Assembly: GCA_007570785.1 (NCBI GenBank)
Contig: ML664183.1
Span: 18,957,368-19,021,367 of the forward strand
Length of the DNA: 64,000 bases
Source: Antilocapra americana
Taxonomy: Eukaryota; Chordata; Mammalia; Artiodactyla; Antilocapridae
Direction of reading: 5' to 3'
Position 1 is the first letter of the stretch, and each line of letters opens with the position of its first letter. The notes below the pieces were generated by a model. That model saw only the letters and a list, made by a program, of their open reading frames with translations. It ran no database searches and was not told where the DNA came from. Of the stretch, positions 11,801 to 23,079 are shown piece by piece. The translations under genes were made by a program, and so were the position numbers.

Positions 11801-11860
11801 TAGAGAAGTGATTCATGTTTACTGCAGCTGTTTTTTAACCAGTTGCAATTGATATTGGTT

Positions 11861-13535
11861 TACATTATATATATCTTCAGTTCAGTTCAGTTGCTCAGTC
11901 ATGTCCGACTCTTTGCAACCCCATGAACTGCAGCACGCCAGGCCTCCCTGTCCATCACCAACTCCCGGAGTTTACCCAAACCCATGTCCATTGAGTCGGT
12001 GATACCACCGAACCATCTCATCCTCTGTCGTCCCCTTCTCTTCCTGCCACCAATCCTTCCCAGCATTAGGGTCTTTTCCAGTGAGTCAACTCTTCGCATG
12101 AGGTGGCCAAAGTATTGGAGTTTCAGCTTCAACATCAGTCCTTCCAATGAACACCCAGGACTGATCTCCTTTAGGATGGACTGGTTGGATCTCCTTTCAG
12201 TCCAAGGGACTCTCAAGAGTCTTCTCCAACACCACAGTTCAAACGCATCAATTCTTCGGTGCTCAGCTTTCTTCACCATCCAACTCTCACATCCATACAC
12301 AACTACTTGAAAAATCATAGCCTTGATTAGACGGACCTTTGTTGACAAAGTAATGTCTCTGCTTCTTAATATGCTGTCTAGGTTGGTCATAACTTTCCTT
12401 CCAAGGAGTAAGCGTCTTTTAATTTCATGGCTGCAATCAACATCTGCAGTGATTTTGGAGGCCCCAAAATTAAAGTCTGACACTGTTTCAACTGTTTACC
12501 TATCTATTTCCCATGAAGTGATGGAACCAGATGCCACGATCTTAGTTTTCTGAATGTTGAGCCTTAAGCCAACTTTTTCACTCTCCTCTTTCACTTTTAT
12601 CAAGAGGCTCTTCAGTTCTTCTTCACTTTCTGCCATAAGAGTGGTGGTGTCATCTCCATATCTGAGATTATTGGTATTTCTCCCAGCAATCTTGATTCCA
12701 GCTTGCGTTTCTTCCAGCCAAGTGTTTCTCATGATGTACTATGCATATAAATTAAATAAGCATCGTGCCAATATATAGCCTTGACGTACTCCTTTTCCTA
12801 TTTCGAACCAGTCTGTTGTTCCATGTCCAGTTCTAACTGTTGCTTCCTGACCTGCATATAGGTTTCTCAAGAGACAGATCAGGTGGTCTGGTATTCCCAT
12901 CTCCTTCAGAATTTTCCAGTTTATTGTGATCCACACAGTCCAAGGCTTTGGCATAGTCAACAAAGCAGAAGTAGATGTTTTTCTGAAACTCTTGCTTTTG
13001 CGATGATCCAGTGAATGTTGGCAATTTGATCTCTGGTTCCTTAGCCTTTTCTAAAACCAGCTTGAACATCTGGAAGTTCATAGTTCATGTATTGCTGAAG
13101 CCGGGCTTGGAGAATTTTGAGCATTACTTTACTAGCATGTGAGATGAGTGCAATTGTGTGGTAGTTGGAGTATTCTTTGGCATTGCCTTTCTTTGGGACT
13201 GGAATGAAAATGCCTTTTCCAGTCCTGTGGCCACTGCTGAGTTTTCCAAATTTGTGAGCATATTGAGTGCGGCACTGTAACAAGATCATCTTTTAGGATT
13301 TGAAGTAGCTCAACTGGAATCCCATCACCTCCACTAGCTTTGTTCATAATGATGCTTCCAAAGGCCCACTTGAATTCACATTCCAGGATGTCTGGCTCAA
13401 GAAAAGTGTGAATGATCACACCATCGTGATTATCTGGGTTGTGAAGATCTTTTTTGTACAGTTCTGTGTATACTTGCCACCTCTTTTTAGTATCTTCTGC
13501 TTCTGTTAGGTCCATACCATTTTTGTTCTTTATTT
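11861..13535 (-). mobile_element. BovB (RTE) LINE, 1.67 kb, 5'-truncated
   Basis: Minus-strand BovB covering much of the reverse transcriptase and the 3' end. Reading frames at 13515-13132, 13289-13041, 12963-12739, 12732-12496 and 12483-11899 give successive RT blocks, so the coding region is broken by several frameshifts. The catalytic box reads YGDD with an extra T following, instead of YADD. A 9-bp target duplication, ATATTGGTT, lies at 11852-11860 and 13536-13544. Between the left copy and the body is an AT-rich tail (ATATATAT), as expected for RTE 3' ends. It is inactive. Confidence 0.93.
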
Positions 13536-13615
13536 ATATTGGTTAATATTAAATGAACTTCAGTTAAAGATTATGTTAGATTTGAGGGCTGAAAATAAAA
13601 TCCCCTAAAAGACAC

Positions 13616-13818
13616 AATTGAGTCAGTTGTGTCTGACTCTGCGATCCCATGGACTGTAGCCCACCACGCTCCTCTGTCCATGGAATCCTCCATGCAGGAA
13701 TACTGGAATGGGTAGCCATTCCCGTCCCTTCTCCAAGGGACCTTCACAACCCAGGGATCAAACCCGGGTTTCCTGAATTGCAGGCAAATTCTTTACCACC
13801 TGAGCCACCAGGAAACCT
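13616..13818 (-). mobile_element. Bov-tA SINE
   Basis: Inverted full-type Bov-tA: BovA body followed by the rc of the tRNA-Glu-like head (ATCAAACCCGGGTTTCCTGA, TTTACCACCTGAGCCACCAG). Confidence 0.9.
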
Positions 13819-14261
13819 CCCAAAAAGTACATGTTTGATATCAATAACTATAAGTCTTATCTGAAAAGTGAAAATGAATCATACATTCACCAAGAAATAA
13901 CTCCCAAGGCCTCAAAGTGCTGTATCCAGTGTTATACTAAGCCTTCTGCCAAGTATTAGCATAATATACAGAATTTTGAAAAGTTGAAGTGGATATTTAC
14001 ATATTAATGTTAAATTCTGAGAATCCACACATCTATATCAGTAATAAAATCTATATTCATTTTTTTTGTCTAATGGCAGAAAGAAGACTAGCTTTTCCTA
14101 ATTCACAAATTTTGGAAATATTTATTCCAAGTTATTACCTTTGGGGAATATCTAGCTTATATTTAGGTATACTGTCAGTTCCCCTTCTCTATCCATCCTA
14201 TAGTCTATGATTTATAACCCAGCTTTTCCATTCAAAATATAGGAGTTTGGACCAAATCTAT
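13819..14261. other. Intronic DNA, nothing recognised
   Basis: AT-rich intron; no supported feature. Confidence 0.4.
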
Positions 14262-14345
14262 CCTTTAGGTTATACATTGAACGCCTGTTGTGTGCTAGGC
14301 GTTGTTCTAAGTCAAACAATGAATATAATGTGAAGTTTTCTAAAT
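14262..14345 (+). mobile_element. MIR-like fragment
   Basis: Contains a block resembling the MIR core/3' region (CGCCTGTTGTGTGCTAGGCG followed by TTGTTCTAAG). Old and diverged. Confidence 0.55.
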
Positions 14346-14639
14346 CCTCTGAGCAACATGTGACAGAAGGAGAGGGTTCCAGCAATTAAGAAGAAAAGTT
14401 TCAAATCATGAAGGTTTTAATAGAAGACTTTTCCAGCAGAGGCTCCATTGTGCTGTGGTTTGCAGCTGTGTTTGTCACCAAGTAGTCACTGAAGTGTCCA
14501 GTGGCCTTTTCATAGCAGCAAAGCACAATCACACAGCTTTAGAGAACTTTCTAAAATAAAAAAATGTAAAACAAGGACATACATAGTCTAGAACATGAAT
14601 GAGGATAGAGGGCACATTATATGAGTGGTAAGGAAAGGC
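14346..14639. other. Intronic DNA, nothing recognised
   Basis: No supported feature. Confidence 0.35.
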
Positions 14640-15205
14640 CTTATTGAGACCTGGCTGATGAGAATAAGATAATGACCAACACCTTGAGAGGGGAGTATTC
14701 TAGATGGAATGTACTGATGTAGACTTCTGAGGATGGATCCAATCTGATAAGCACAGGGAGGAAGCACAGAGAGAGAGAGCCAGCATTTCTGAAACAGAAT
14801 GAATGAGGGTGAATGGGAGGGGATGAGGATGGAGAGGTAGGGGCCACAATACAGAGAACTTTACAGACTGTAGTAATTTGCTGAGGATGCTCATTGTAGC
14901 AAGGAGCCGCTGGAAGGTTTTCACAGTAAAGTGATTTCAGTTGATTTGCTGTTTGAAAGGTCATTTTGGTTGTCAAGAGAAGACTAGAGGGAATGGTGTG
15001 GAATAAGATGGATGGGCAAGAGTCAAAGCAGGAAGGCCAGATGGGAGAACTAACAAAATACAAGATGTGATTTTTGGCTTGGACTGGGGAGTTAACAGGG
15101 GAGATAGTGAAAGACAGCTAGTCTCAGCACAGGTATTGGAGGTGGAGGCCTTTTGTTGGATATGACCATGGGTAGTGCTAGGAAGATGGAGATTAAGGTT
15201 CATTC
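14640..15205 (+). mobile_element. Ancient L2-like repeat fragment (tentative)
   Basis: Purine-rich text of the type seen in old mammalian L2-family copies: a 'GGAAAGGCCTTATTGAGACC' opening, then blocks on the pattern 'AGGGAGGAAGCACAGAG', and a 'TTTTTGGCTTGGACTGGGGAG' style end. The same pattern recurs at 15830-16210 and 18400-19080. Family assignment is tentative. Confidence 0.4.
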
Positions 15206-15207
15206 AT

Positions 15208-15690
15208 CCAATTAGTTTTTTTTGTTTTGTTTGCTGGAGTATAATTGCTTTACATTGTTGCGTTTGTTTCTTTCTGCTATACAACAACGTGAATTAGCTA
15301 TATGTATATATTTGTATAGATCCCCTCCCTCTTGGACTTTGCTCTACCCTCCCTCCATCCCACCCATCTAGACTACCACAGAGCACTGCGCTGAGCTCCC
15401 TGTGCTATATGCCAGGTTCCTACTATCTGTTTACACATGGTAGTATGTTTATGTCAAACCTAATTTCCCAATTCATCCTACCCTCACCTTACTTCCATGC
15501 CCACATGGCCCTTCTCTGTATCTGCATCTCTATTCCTGCCCTGCAAATAGGTTCATCTGTCTTGCTTTTCTGGATTCCACATATCTGTGCTAGTATTCAA
15601 TATTTGTCTTTGTCTTCCTGACTTACTTCACTCTGTATGACAGACTCTAAGTCCATCCACATTTGTACAAATGACCCAATCTCGTTATTT
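15208..15690 (-). mobile_element. L1 3'-UTR/ORF2-end fragment
   Basis: Inverted artiodactyl L1 3' region beginning with a T-rich stretch at 15218-15234. It contains the 'TGGAGTATAATTGCTTTACA' and 'TGCTATACAACAACGTGAAT' type blocks and C-rich 3'-UTR text (CCCTCCCTCTTGG). 5'-truncated and inactive. Confidence 0.7.
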
Positions 15691-15829
15691 TTGAGTCCTT
15701 ATTGTGTTCCAAGCTCTATGTTAGGCTCCAAAGATATTAGAATGAACAAAACCAACCACAGTCCTTGCCTTCAGTAGAACTTAAAATCTGGTGGAAAACA
15801 TCACAAAAATATCATATAAGTAGATAAAT

Positions 15830-16210
15830 AACTACAAACTCAGAAAAGGACAATGAAGGAGACCTGATTGTGAGTGTGTGTGTAGGGGTGGGTGGGTGGG
15901 TGGGTGGAGGTGGGTGTAGGTATAGAGGAGAAGGATATGCCAGATCAGGTAAAGCTAAGGTCTGAAAAAGAATTAGGCTGTAACTAGGCGAGAAGCAGTT
16001 GGGTGCACAGCAATGGAAAGGCTTAGTCCTGATGGTAGGAAGGGAGTGTGACGCAGTTGACAAAAGGACTTACGAGGGCCAGTAGGGCTGGACAGAAGAG
16101 TTGGGGAGAAGGAGAAGAGGCTGAAAAGGGTGGCATGGAGAAGAGTATAGATGGTCTTGCAGGCCATGTGAAGGAGTTTGGCTTTTATCCTAGAAACTAT
16201 GGAAAGCCAT
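15830..16210 (+). mobile_element. Ancient L2-like fragment (tentative) with GGGT repeat
   Basis: Similar in pattern to 14640-15205, with an 'AGGCCATGTGAAGGAGTTTGG' type block at 16162-16183 common to old mammalian L2-like copies. A (GGGT)n tract lies inside at 15885-15907. Confidence 0.35.
15885..15904 (+). repeat. (GGGT)n tract, G-quadruplex motif
   Basis: GGGG T GGG T GGG T GGG T GGG on the + strand: five G-runs with single-nucleotide loops, the arrangement that favours very stable parallel quadruplexes. It lies on the sense strand of PRKG1, so the pre-mRNA would carry it too. Confidence 0.9.
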
Positions 16211-16790
16211 AAAACAACCTGCCTAATTGCTAGGATTCTTTCCCTTTCTAAATTCTTTATATTTGTATGATTTAATTTGAAATAAGAAAATGACAAAGTG
16301 ACCTTCAAAAAACAGTGAAATTGCTGGCATTTGAGGAGCATAATTAGAGAGACTCTTGAATCAGCATGCATGATCATCTTCCCCTCAGGCAACATTGAAT
16401 GATTCAGGATAGCAAGGCCATTAGAGTCCTGGCATTGTGACACCCTTCATGGCATATCTCCCAAACTTGAACTGCCTTTGGCCACTGTCCCAGAGGCTCT
16501 TTTCTGGATCTTTGAGTTTTATGAGCTTATGCAGCATAGAACTATGAGCAATGCATGCCTATGTAGGTAAACTAAAAGAATTGACATGGCAATTGTGGGT
16601 ATAAAACCATATGAAAGTGATTAGATAATATCCATGAGTTAAATAAAAAGATTATGGATATCCCTGCCAAACTTTCTGCTCTCTGGGATAAAGGAATTAG
16701 AATCATGAAAGAGCCAGCTCTCTGGAACATGAGGGAAGCCCACTGTCATCTTGGCATGCCCTAGAGCCTCATGAGATTCTAACATGGGTC
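16211..16790. other. Intronic DNA, nothing recognised
   Basis: No exon, RNA gene or repeat supported. Confidence 0.4.
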
Positions 16791-16794
16791 ACAC

Positions 16795-16960
16795 AGAGCA
16801 GGTCCTCGGTCCATGAAATTATCCTGGCAAGAATACTGGAGTATTCTGGATTGCTCTTTGCTCTTCCAAGGATCTTCCTGACCCAGAGATAGAACCTGCG
16901 TCTTCTGTGGCTCCTGCATTGGTAGGAAGATTCTTTACCATTAGCTCCACCTGGGAGACT
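16795..16960 (-). mobile_element. Bov-tA SINE, partial
   Basis: Inverted, diverged Bov-tA lacking part of the BovA body. The tRNA-derived head is seen as ATTCTTTACCATTAGCTCCA followed by CCTGGGAGA. Confidence 0.75.
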
Positions 16961-16975
16961 GAGGATCATCTGTTG

Positions 16976-17142
16976 TGCTGTGCTTAGTTACTCAGTCATG
17001 TCTGACTCTTTTGCGACCCCATGGACTGTAGCCCACCAGGCTCCTCTCTCCGTGGAATTCTCCAGCAAGAATACTGGAGTGAGCAGCCATTCCCTTCTCC
17101 AAGAGATCTTCCCAACCCAGGGTTCAAACCCAGATCTCCCTC
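16976..17142 (-). mobile_element. Bov-tA SINE, head truncated
   Basis: Inverted BovA body (TCTGACTCTTTTGCGACCCC, rc of GGAGCCTGGTGGGCTACAGT) running into part of the tRNA-derived head (CAACCCAGGGTTCAAACCCA). It stops at an unrelated TCAGTTCAGTTCAGTCAGTC run. Confidence 0.85.
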
Positions 17143-18399
17143 AGTTCAGTTCAGTCAGTCACCATACTGTCACTGGGGGCAGGTGCCTCCCTGTCCTTTA
17201 CCACAGCTCAGTGGATCTTTGAAGACAGATTCTGTGGACTCTGAATCTATTCTTACAACCTAGCATCCCAGCTTTACTAGCCCCTTCTCTTCATTCCACC
17301 TGCATCTCAGCCCTGACCCTTCAAAGTCTGTTTGGGTTTTTCCATGAATTAAATACCCTCTTGGGTGCTTCCACAATCCCTTCTTTCCATTTTCCCACTT
17401 CCAGAGTTTTATTTCATTTAAATGGCTTTTTCTCAGCCCTAGTGGGTGAGCTTGATTAATAAGAACCATTTGGAATAGTTATTTAATCTCGCCAGATATT
17501 CATTTAAGAACAGGTATGCAACTCAGAGGTGACATAAGGACATGATCACTAAAGGGTTCTAAGATTTTTTACCTAAAAGTAGTGGTAAGATGAGAAACTC
17601 ACCTTTTCTGCTTCTGACTCAGCTGTGATGACTGGAGCAGTGGCAGTCATCCTGGAACCATAAGGACCCCTCCAGTGAGGACAAGCCAAATGAAACAGAG
17701 CAAGAACCTGGTATTTCACAGGACTTTTTGAGCCAACAAATTGACCAGCTTTGGAACTGCTCAATTTTCAGTCTTCTTGTTACATGATAGACTAAGTATT
17801 CTTATAATGTAAACTGTTAATTTGATAAATATTTAGTGAACACCTATGCATTCTTCTAGTGGCAAGAAGGGAGCAACATAAAAATCCTTCATAGAGTTCC
17901 TTCCTTCTAGTGGAGGAAAACATTGATAAATGATATGTTAAACATGGACCTGAAACTTGGCACTCTTCCTGGCCCTTCTCTCTGCCTAAAAGCTGATCTG
18001 AATAGAAGCGCTCCATTGACTCCAATGTTTCATGACTTCCAGCTGAGTTCAGCCAAGGAGAACTTCAGCAGGAGACTAGAAGGTAGAGAAGTCAGGGTGT
18101 TTATCCTTCAGTTCTCTCCAAACCAAGCAGGGGTTTGGCAGTGGATGTTCCTTATCAGAAGCTACAGCTCCTGCTCCTATTGAGCTTATCTCTCCCATGG
18201 CTTCAGCTCTCAGCAGGGTCCAGTAATCCTGCTCCCTGGCCATTTACCACCAGCCCTCTTTGATCCCCTAATCCATTCCTCACTCCCATCATTCATCCTT
18301 CTTTGATCACCTCCCTCTCCCAAGGGGCAGTTTCTTCTGCCAGAACTCTGGAAGATGTAGGTGGTAAGTGCTACATAGAAAATTAAGAAGAGTTACAAG
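17143..18399. other. Intronic DNA, nothing recognised
   Basis: About 1.25 kb of mixed composition with some MIR-like wording near 17825-17865. No gene is supported. Confidence 0.4.
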
Positions 18400-19080
18400 T
18401 ACACATAAGACAAACAGATTTAAAGGGAAGTTTGCGAAAGATCTCATCAAGAAGGTGACATTTGGGCAAAGATATGAAAGAGTCATGAAATTCCTGGGAT
18501 GGAGGGACCTTCCAGGCAGAGAGAAAAGCCTGTGCAAAGGGCCTAAGGTGGGCCTACACCTGGGTATTCAGGGAATACCAAGAAAAGTGGTGTGAATAGA
18601 ACAGACATAATAAGAGGAAGAGAGGTGGGAAGTGAGATTAGTGAAGCAATAAAAGAAAAGAAAAAAAAAAAAACAGGAACTATTAGTGCATTGTAGTTAC
18701 TGTAGGCCACTGTACATGTGTAGAAGGGCCCTACAGGGGTGTGAACAGAGGGGCAGGCACTGATTGTTGATGGGGTTACTCAGCTGCTATGTGGGGAAAG
18801 GACTGAAGGGGCCTGGCCAGAGCAGAGATCCCAGCTAGGAGATGACTGAATGAATTGGCAGCCATAGCCACAGATATGAGGTATGATTGAATTCTGGGCA
18901 ATTTTGGACAGTGGATCAGCCAGGTCTGTTGACAGCAATTGTGGCCTGAGATAAAAGAGTTAAAGATGATTCCAAGGTGTTTGGCCCAAGCAAAGTTGGG
19001 AGAAGCAGAACTAGAAGTTGGCATTGGGTTTGGGAGAAGCAGAACTAGAAAAAAGATGCCAGGAACTCAGTTCAGTCCAC
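18400..19080 (+). mobile_element. Ancient L2-like repeat fragment (tentative)
   Basis: Carries the widespread mammalian pattern 'AAGGTGACATTTGGGCAAAG ... CCTTCCAGGCAGAGAGAA ... TGCAAAGGGCCTAAGG', then 'GATGATTCCAAGGTGTTTGG' at 18965-18984. It is broken by an A-run near 18660. Open frames here on both strands are incidental. Confidence 0.45.
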
Positions 19081-19650
19081 TTGAAGTTTGAGGTGTGTGC
19101 CAGACTGTGCTTTGGAAGCTCCTGATGGACCATATCTACTGGGGATCACACCTTTGTGCAGCCCCTTCCCCTGTGCCTGGATCAGCCTGGGACCTGCTTG
19201 AACTCACTGAATGTGGCATAAATGATAGGGGACTGAGGCCTTGGGAAAGCTTGACATCTTCTGCTTTGCATCACAGGAAGCGAGCTGCCATGTAAGAAGT
19301 TGCCCCACTCCCAGGGGCCAACTGCCATGCAATGGGGAAGACCAGGCAGCCACATAGAGAGCCTCATGTGGGGGAAAACAGAGGCTGACAGTCCTAGCTG
19401 TGCCCCCAGCCAGCAACTGGCATCAAATGCTCATAAGCACGAGGCATTACACCTTGCAGTTAGCCCAGCCAACACCATGGAAAACCAAAGAATAATCTTC
19501 TTAACATTTAGTATATAATAAATTGTTCTTTTGGGTCTAAAAAAACAAAGATTTGAAGCATTCATTCTCAACTAGAGGGAGATAAATAGGACTAAAATAT
19601 CACTAAACTGTGGACTATGGACTAAATATCACTAAACTATGGACTAAACT
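19081..19650. other. Intronic DNA, nothing recognised
   Basis: GC-richer than its surroundings with open frames on both strands (19095-19416), but none has a recognisable family and they overlap antisense. No gene is called. Confidence 0.4.
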
Positions 19651-19777
19651 GTGTGTTCAGTTTCTCAATTGTGTTCAACTCTCTGAGACCCCATGGGCTA
19701 TAGCACGCCAGGCTCCTCTGTCCATGGGATTTTGCAAGCAAGAATCTGGAGTGGGTTGCCATTTCCTTCTCCAGAGG
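19651..19777 (-). mobile_element. BovA SINE fragment
   Basis: Inverted BovA body (rc of GGAGCCTGGCGTGCTATAGC) ending in TTCCTTCTCCAGAGG, next to a short (TAT)n run at 19782-19799. The head is missing. Confidence 0.85.
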
Positions 19778-19799
19778 AAATATTATTATTATTATCATT

Positions 19800-21924
19800 A
19801 ATAAGCTCTAGGCTAGAATGTAGCTTAGGAGTGAGAGATAAATAGGCTTCCCAACTGGACCTCTGTTTGAGCAGACTTACTTCTCCTGTCACAGAAGCCC
19901 AGACAGGGACAGGCTCACTGTGCAGTGGAGAAGATTCTTGCCCTGGAGAAGTGGCAAAGAGTGCCAGCCCTCTATGGGGGGTACCCACCCACCTGAAAGT
20001 GGTTATTTCCAAATTTATCAGTCAGATAAATGACCCCATCTCCTCTTGGTACAGAGTGAGGAAAAGGGCAGAAAGAAGTCCTGAGTTTTACTAATTGAAC
20101 TGTATTCAAAAGAAAGAAACATTACGGATATGGAAGGTGTTCCACACTTACCCCTGCCCTATTGCTATAGATTGTAACCCTTCCCTTGTCAGTTTTATCT
20201 ACTACCTGTGCTATCCAGGTAGTAGCTACTAACCATGTGTGAGTATGTACATTTAAATTAATGTAAATATGTTAAAATTTAGTTTCTTAGTCACACTGGC
20301 AACATTTCAATCTCTCTGTCACCTCATGGGGCTAGTGGCTACTATATTGGACAGTGTGCTATATACAATATCACCAGTATCAAGGAAGGTTCTACGATGA
20401 AACTAACATGAAATTTTTGTCTTACTCTTCTTTGTATCGTCAGTGACTATAACCATGCCTGACTCCAAGTCATTCAGAAATGTTTCTTGAATGAATACAT
20501 CAAAATAGACTATTGTGATTTTGTTTTTCAAATCCATACATCACAAAGAGATTTCCTTTGTTGCTTTCTAAGCAACAAGATTTAAAAGTGGAACACAGAT
20601 ATTTTGTTAAATAAGTCAGTTGAATATGTATTATATGATCTTATTTTTATTTAGAAATAAATACTTATATGCACTTCGATATATGTTTAAAAGCATAGGA
20701 AAAAGTCTTGAAAGATACACACCAGACCATGTATACCATCTAATGGTTGAAATTGGGGAAAAGAAATAAGGAGGAATTTTTTTTTACTTAGAGAACTTGT
20801 TATTAGGAAAATACATGAGTTAAAAAACAACAGATTAGGTGATATGTTAATTTTCTTGATGTACAAGAAAAAGCATGGCTATTCTTAATAGCTAGTATTA
20901 ATGAAAGGTAAATTTAAGAGTGAATAAAATATTAATGAAACATTGTTGAAGTATCAGGACAAATCACAGCCATTGGCCTGGTGAGCATTACATGCAAACT
21001 GTGAAATCTGTTTCCTAAGGAGTATACAAAGTAACATTTTCTTTCCCCAAATATGCCTCCCTTGCTAAGCCTCAGAGAAAGACAGGGCCAGATGGTGCAG
21101 TTTTCAGTTTGCTCTTTTACCTCCTGACCCAGCAATACACTTTCTCCCACCTCTGCTTGTAGTAATGACTTTTGTTCATTGCAGGACCAATCTTCACTCA
21201 GGGACTTGACCTAGTAACTGCGCGAATCAGAATACTGACACACTGACTGTGATAATCCTCTTGCAGTTTTACTTTGCTCCTGGTTTGGTGGTTTACAAGC
21301 TCACAGATGCTGGACCAGGATCAGTACATAAAATACAGGCATTCTGTTTGACATGGCCAAACCTAAATTGCTGAAGCAGGACATTAAAACCTGAAGCAAT
21401 GTCGTAAAAAGTGACGAGTGCCATATAACCCCCACCAAAAACCAATCTCGTTTCAAAACGAAGATCTTTAAAAATGCTAGATGCAATAGGGCTTTCTCAG
21501 AAGGGAAAGAAGAAAACAAGGCTATCATCACAAAAATACTAAAGCCAAATGGAAATGACAGATAAAATAATATAAAAAGACATGTTTAATGATCAGTTCT
21601 GCTGTTTTACTTCATGATCAGATGATGGGAGACAGAAATATTTTCATCAAACTATTAAAATGAATGAATTTGAAGATATAATCACCCAGAAAAATGGCAC
21701 TAAAAAAATAGTTTTTAAGATGAGCAGGATAGAAATGATTTCTTTGTAATCATTGTGTTCACTGACTATTACTCATTCTTAAATAATGATGGATTCTAGC
21801 CTTGGTTAAAACTCCATGAGGATGAATTCCTCCATTAGGAGCTAATAGTATTTGAAGAGGTTGAGCTGTTTAGTAAATTACTTCTTTCTTAATTTATTTT
21901 TCTGTTACTGTTTATGTTTTTTAG
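19800..21924. other. Intronic DNA before the PRKG1 exon
   Basis: Mostly unique-looking AT-rich sequence. About 20640-20850 may be an old + strand L1 remnant (text of the type 'AAAGCATAGGAAAAAGTCTT ... ATGGTTGAAATTGGGG'). The final 40 bp are pyrimidine-rich and form the acceptor of the exon at 21925. Confidence 0.4.
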
Positions 21925-22062
<138 letters not shown>

Positions 22063-22111
22063 TAAATGGAAATCCTGGATTTTTTCCCATATTATATTTC
22101 TGTGTGTGTGT

Positions 22112-22314
22112 GTTAGTCTTTCAGTTGTGTCTGACTCTTTGCAACCCCATGAACTGGAGCCCACCAGGCTTCTTGGTCCATGGAATTCCCCAGGTAACAA
22201 TACTAGAATGGGTTGCCATTTCCTTCTCCAGGAAATCTTCCCTACTCAGGGAAGGAACCTGGGTCTCTTGCATTGCAGGCAGATTCTTTACTGTCTGAGC
22301 CACCAGTAAAGCCC
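22112..22314 (-). mobile_element. Bov-tA SINE, 109 bp downstream of a PRKG1 exon
   Basis: Inverted complete Bov-tA ending CCACCAGTAAAGCCC. The target-site duplication TTATATTTC lies at 22092-22100 and 22315-22323. The (TG)n run at 22101-22112 between the left copy and the body is its simple-repeat tail read on the other strand. Confidence 0.93.
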
Positions 22315-22323
22315 TTATATTTC

Positions 22324-23078
22324 CGTTTCTTTGCTATCATGAAATGACATGTTTATCCTGAAGATGAGTTTCTGACAGACATTTTGTGACTACTGTCTTA
22401 ATGCAGATTCCAGCACTGCCTCAAAGAGGTGGTTTGAAAGAAGTTTCAGCTAAAGACAAGTGTATTAGTGGTGCTATCTTTTGAGTTTTGTAATATGTAT
22501 GCATAGAAATAGCATGGAAATCACACCACAGGAGGTGACTCCCTTGGTAATATTTCAGAGTACTGTAGGGATTCTGCGAGAGAAGTAGTGAGAATATATT
22601 GGAATTTTTTGACACAGCCAAGAATTTTTAAAACCAGGCATACATTTTTTTTTTCTAACATTGTTTTTCAGGTCATGCAACTTAGCTTCCATGATTATTA
22701 AATTACATAATATATGTTTGATTAGTATGTTAATTATGTGATTCTAATATTACTGTATTAAAATAGTTATATTAAGTTTTAAGAAGTAGAAGGTGAACAT
22801 ACATAAGTCCAAATGGGAATGAAAAGAGTAATGAGAGTAGGTTCAGAAGCAGGTAAATAAGTTGTAGAATTGAAAAATTCTAAACCTGTATGTTTTGTTT
22901 TAGTCAACCTGCTTTGATATACATTTAAAAATTTATAAAGGGTAACATGGCAAAGATATTTTCCTTGTTACAGCCAAACTGGCTTTTCCTTAGAAAGTGT
23001 TATAAAACAGGCATTGATGCAAACAGAGGCCATACAACTACAAATGGATTTCCCCTTCTTCAGGTTCATTTTCCCTTG
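22324..23078. other. Intronic DNA, nothing recognised
   Basis: AT-rich intron with a T-run at 22647-22656; no gene or clear repeat. Confidence 0.4.
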
Positions 23079-23079
23079 T

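Larger units (their letters stand above)
1..21924 (+). other. PRKG1: PRKG1 intron, 3' part (continues left of the window)
   Basis: This is the intron upstream of the first recognised PRKG1 exon. No coding exon was found in it. It ends in a pyrimidine-rich tract (a T/C-rich run ending TTTTTTAG) directly before 21925. It is filled with SINEs, BovB and L1 fragments, an LTR and older degenerate repeats, listed separately. Assignment to PRKG1 follows from the exons at 21925 and 34649; the upstream exon lies outside the window. Confidence 0.85.

Noticed and set aside
11984..12310. 108-codon + strand frame, also seen near 10174-10602 and 36495-36947
   Set aside because: Antisense reading of BovB reverse-transcriptase sequence.
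14641..15203. 140-codon minus-strand frame rich in Ser/Pro/Leu
   Set aside because: Antisense of a purine-rich old repeat; low-complexity composition and no homology that I recognise.
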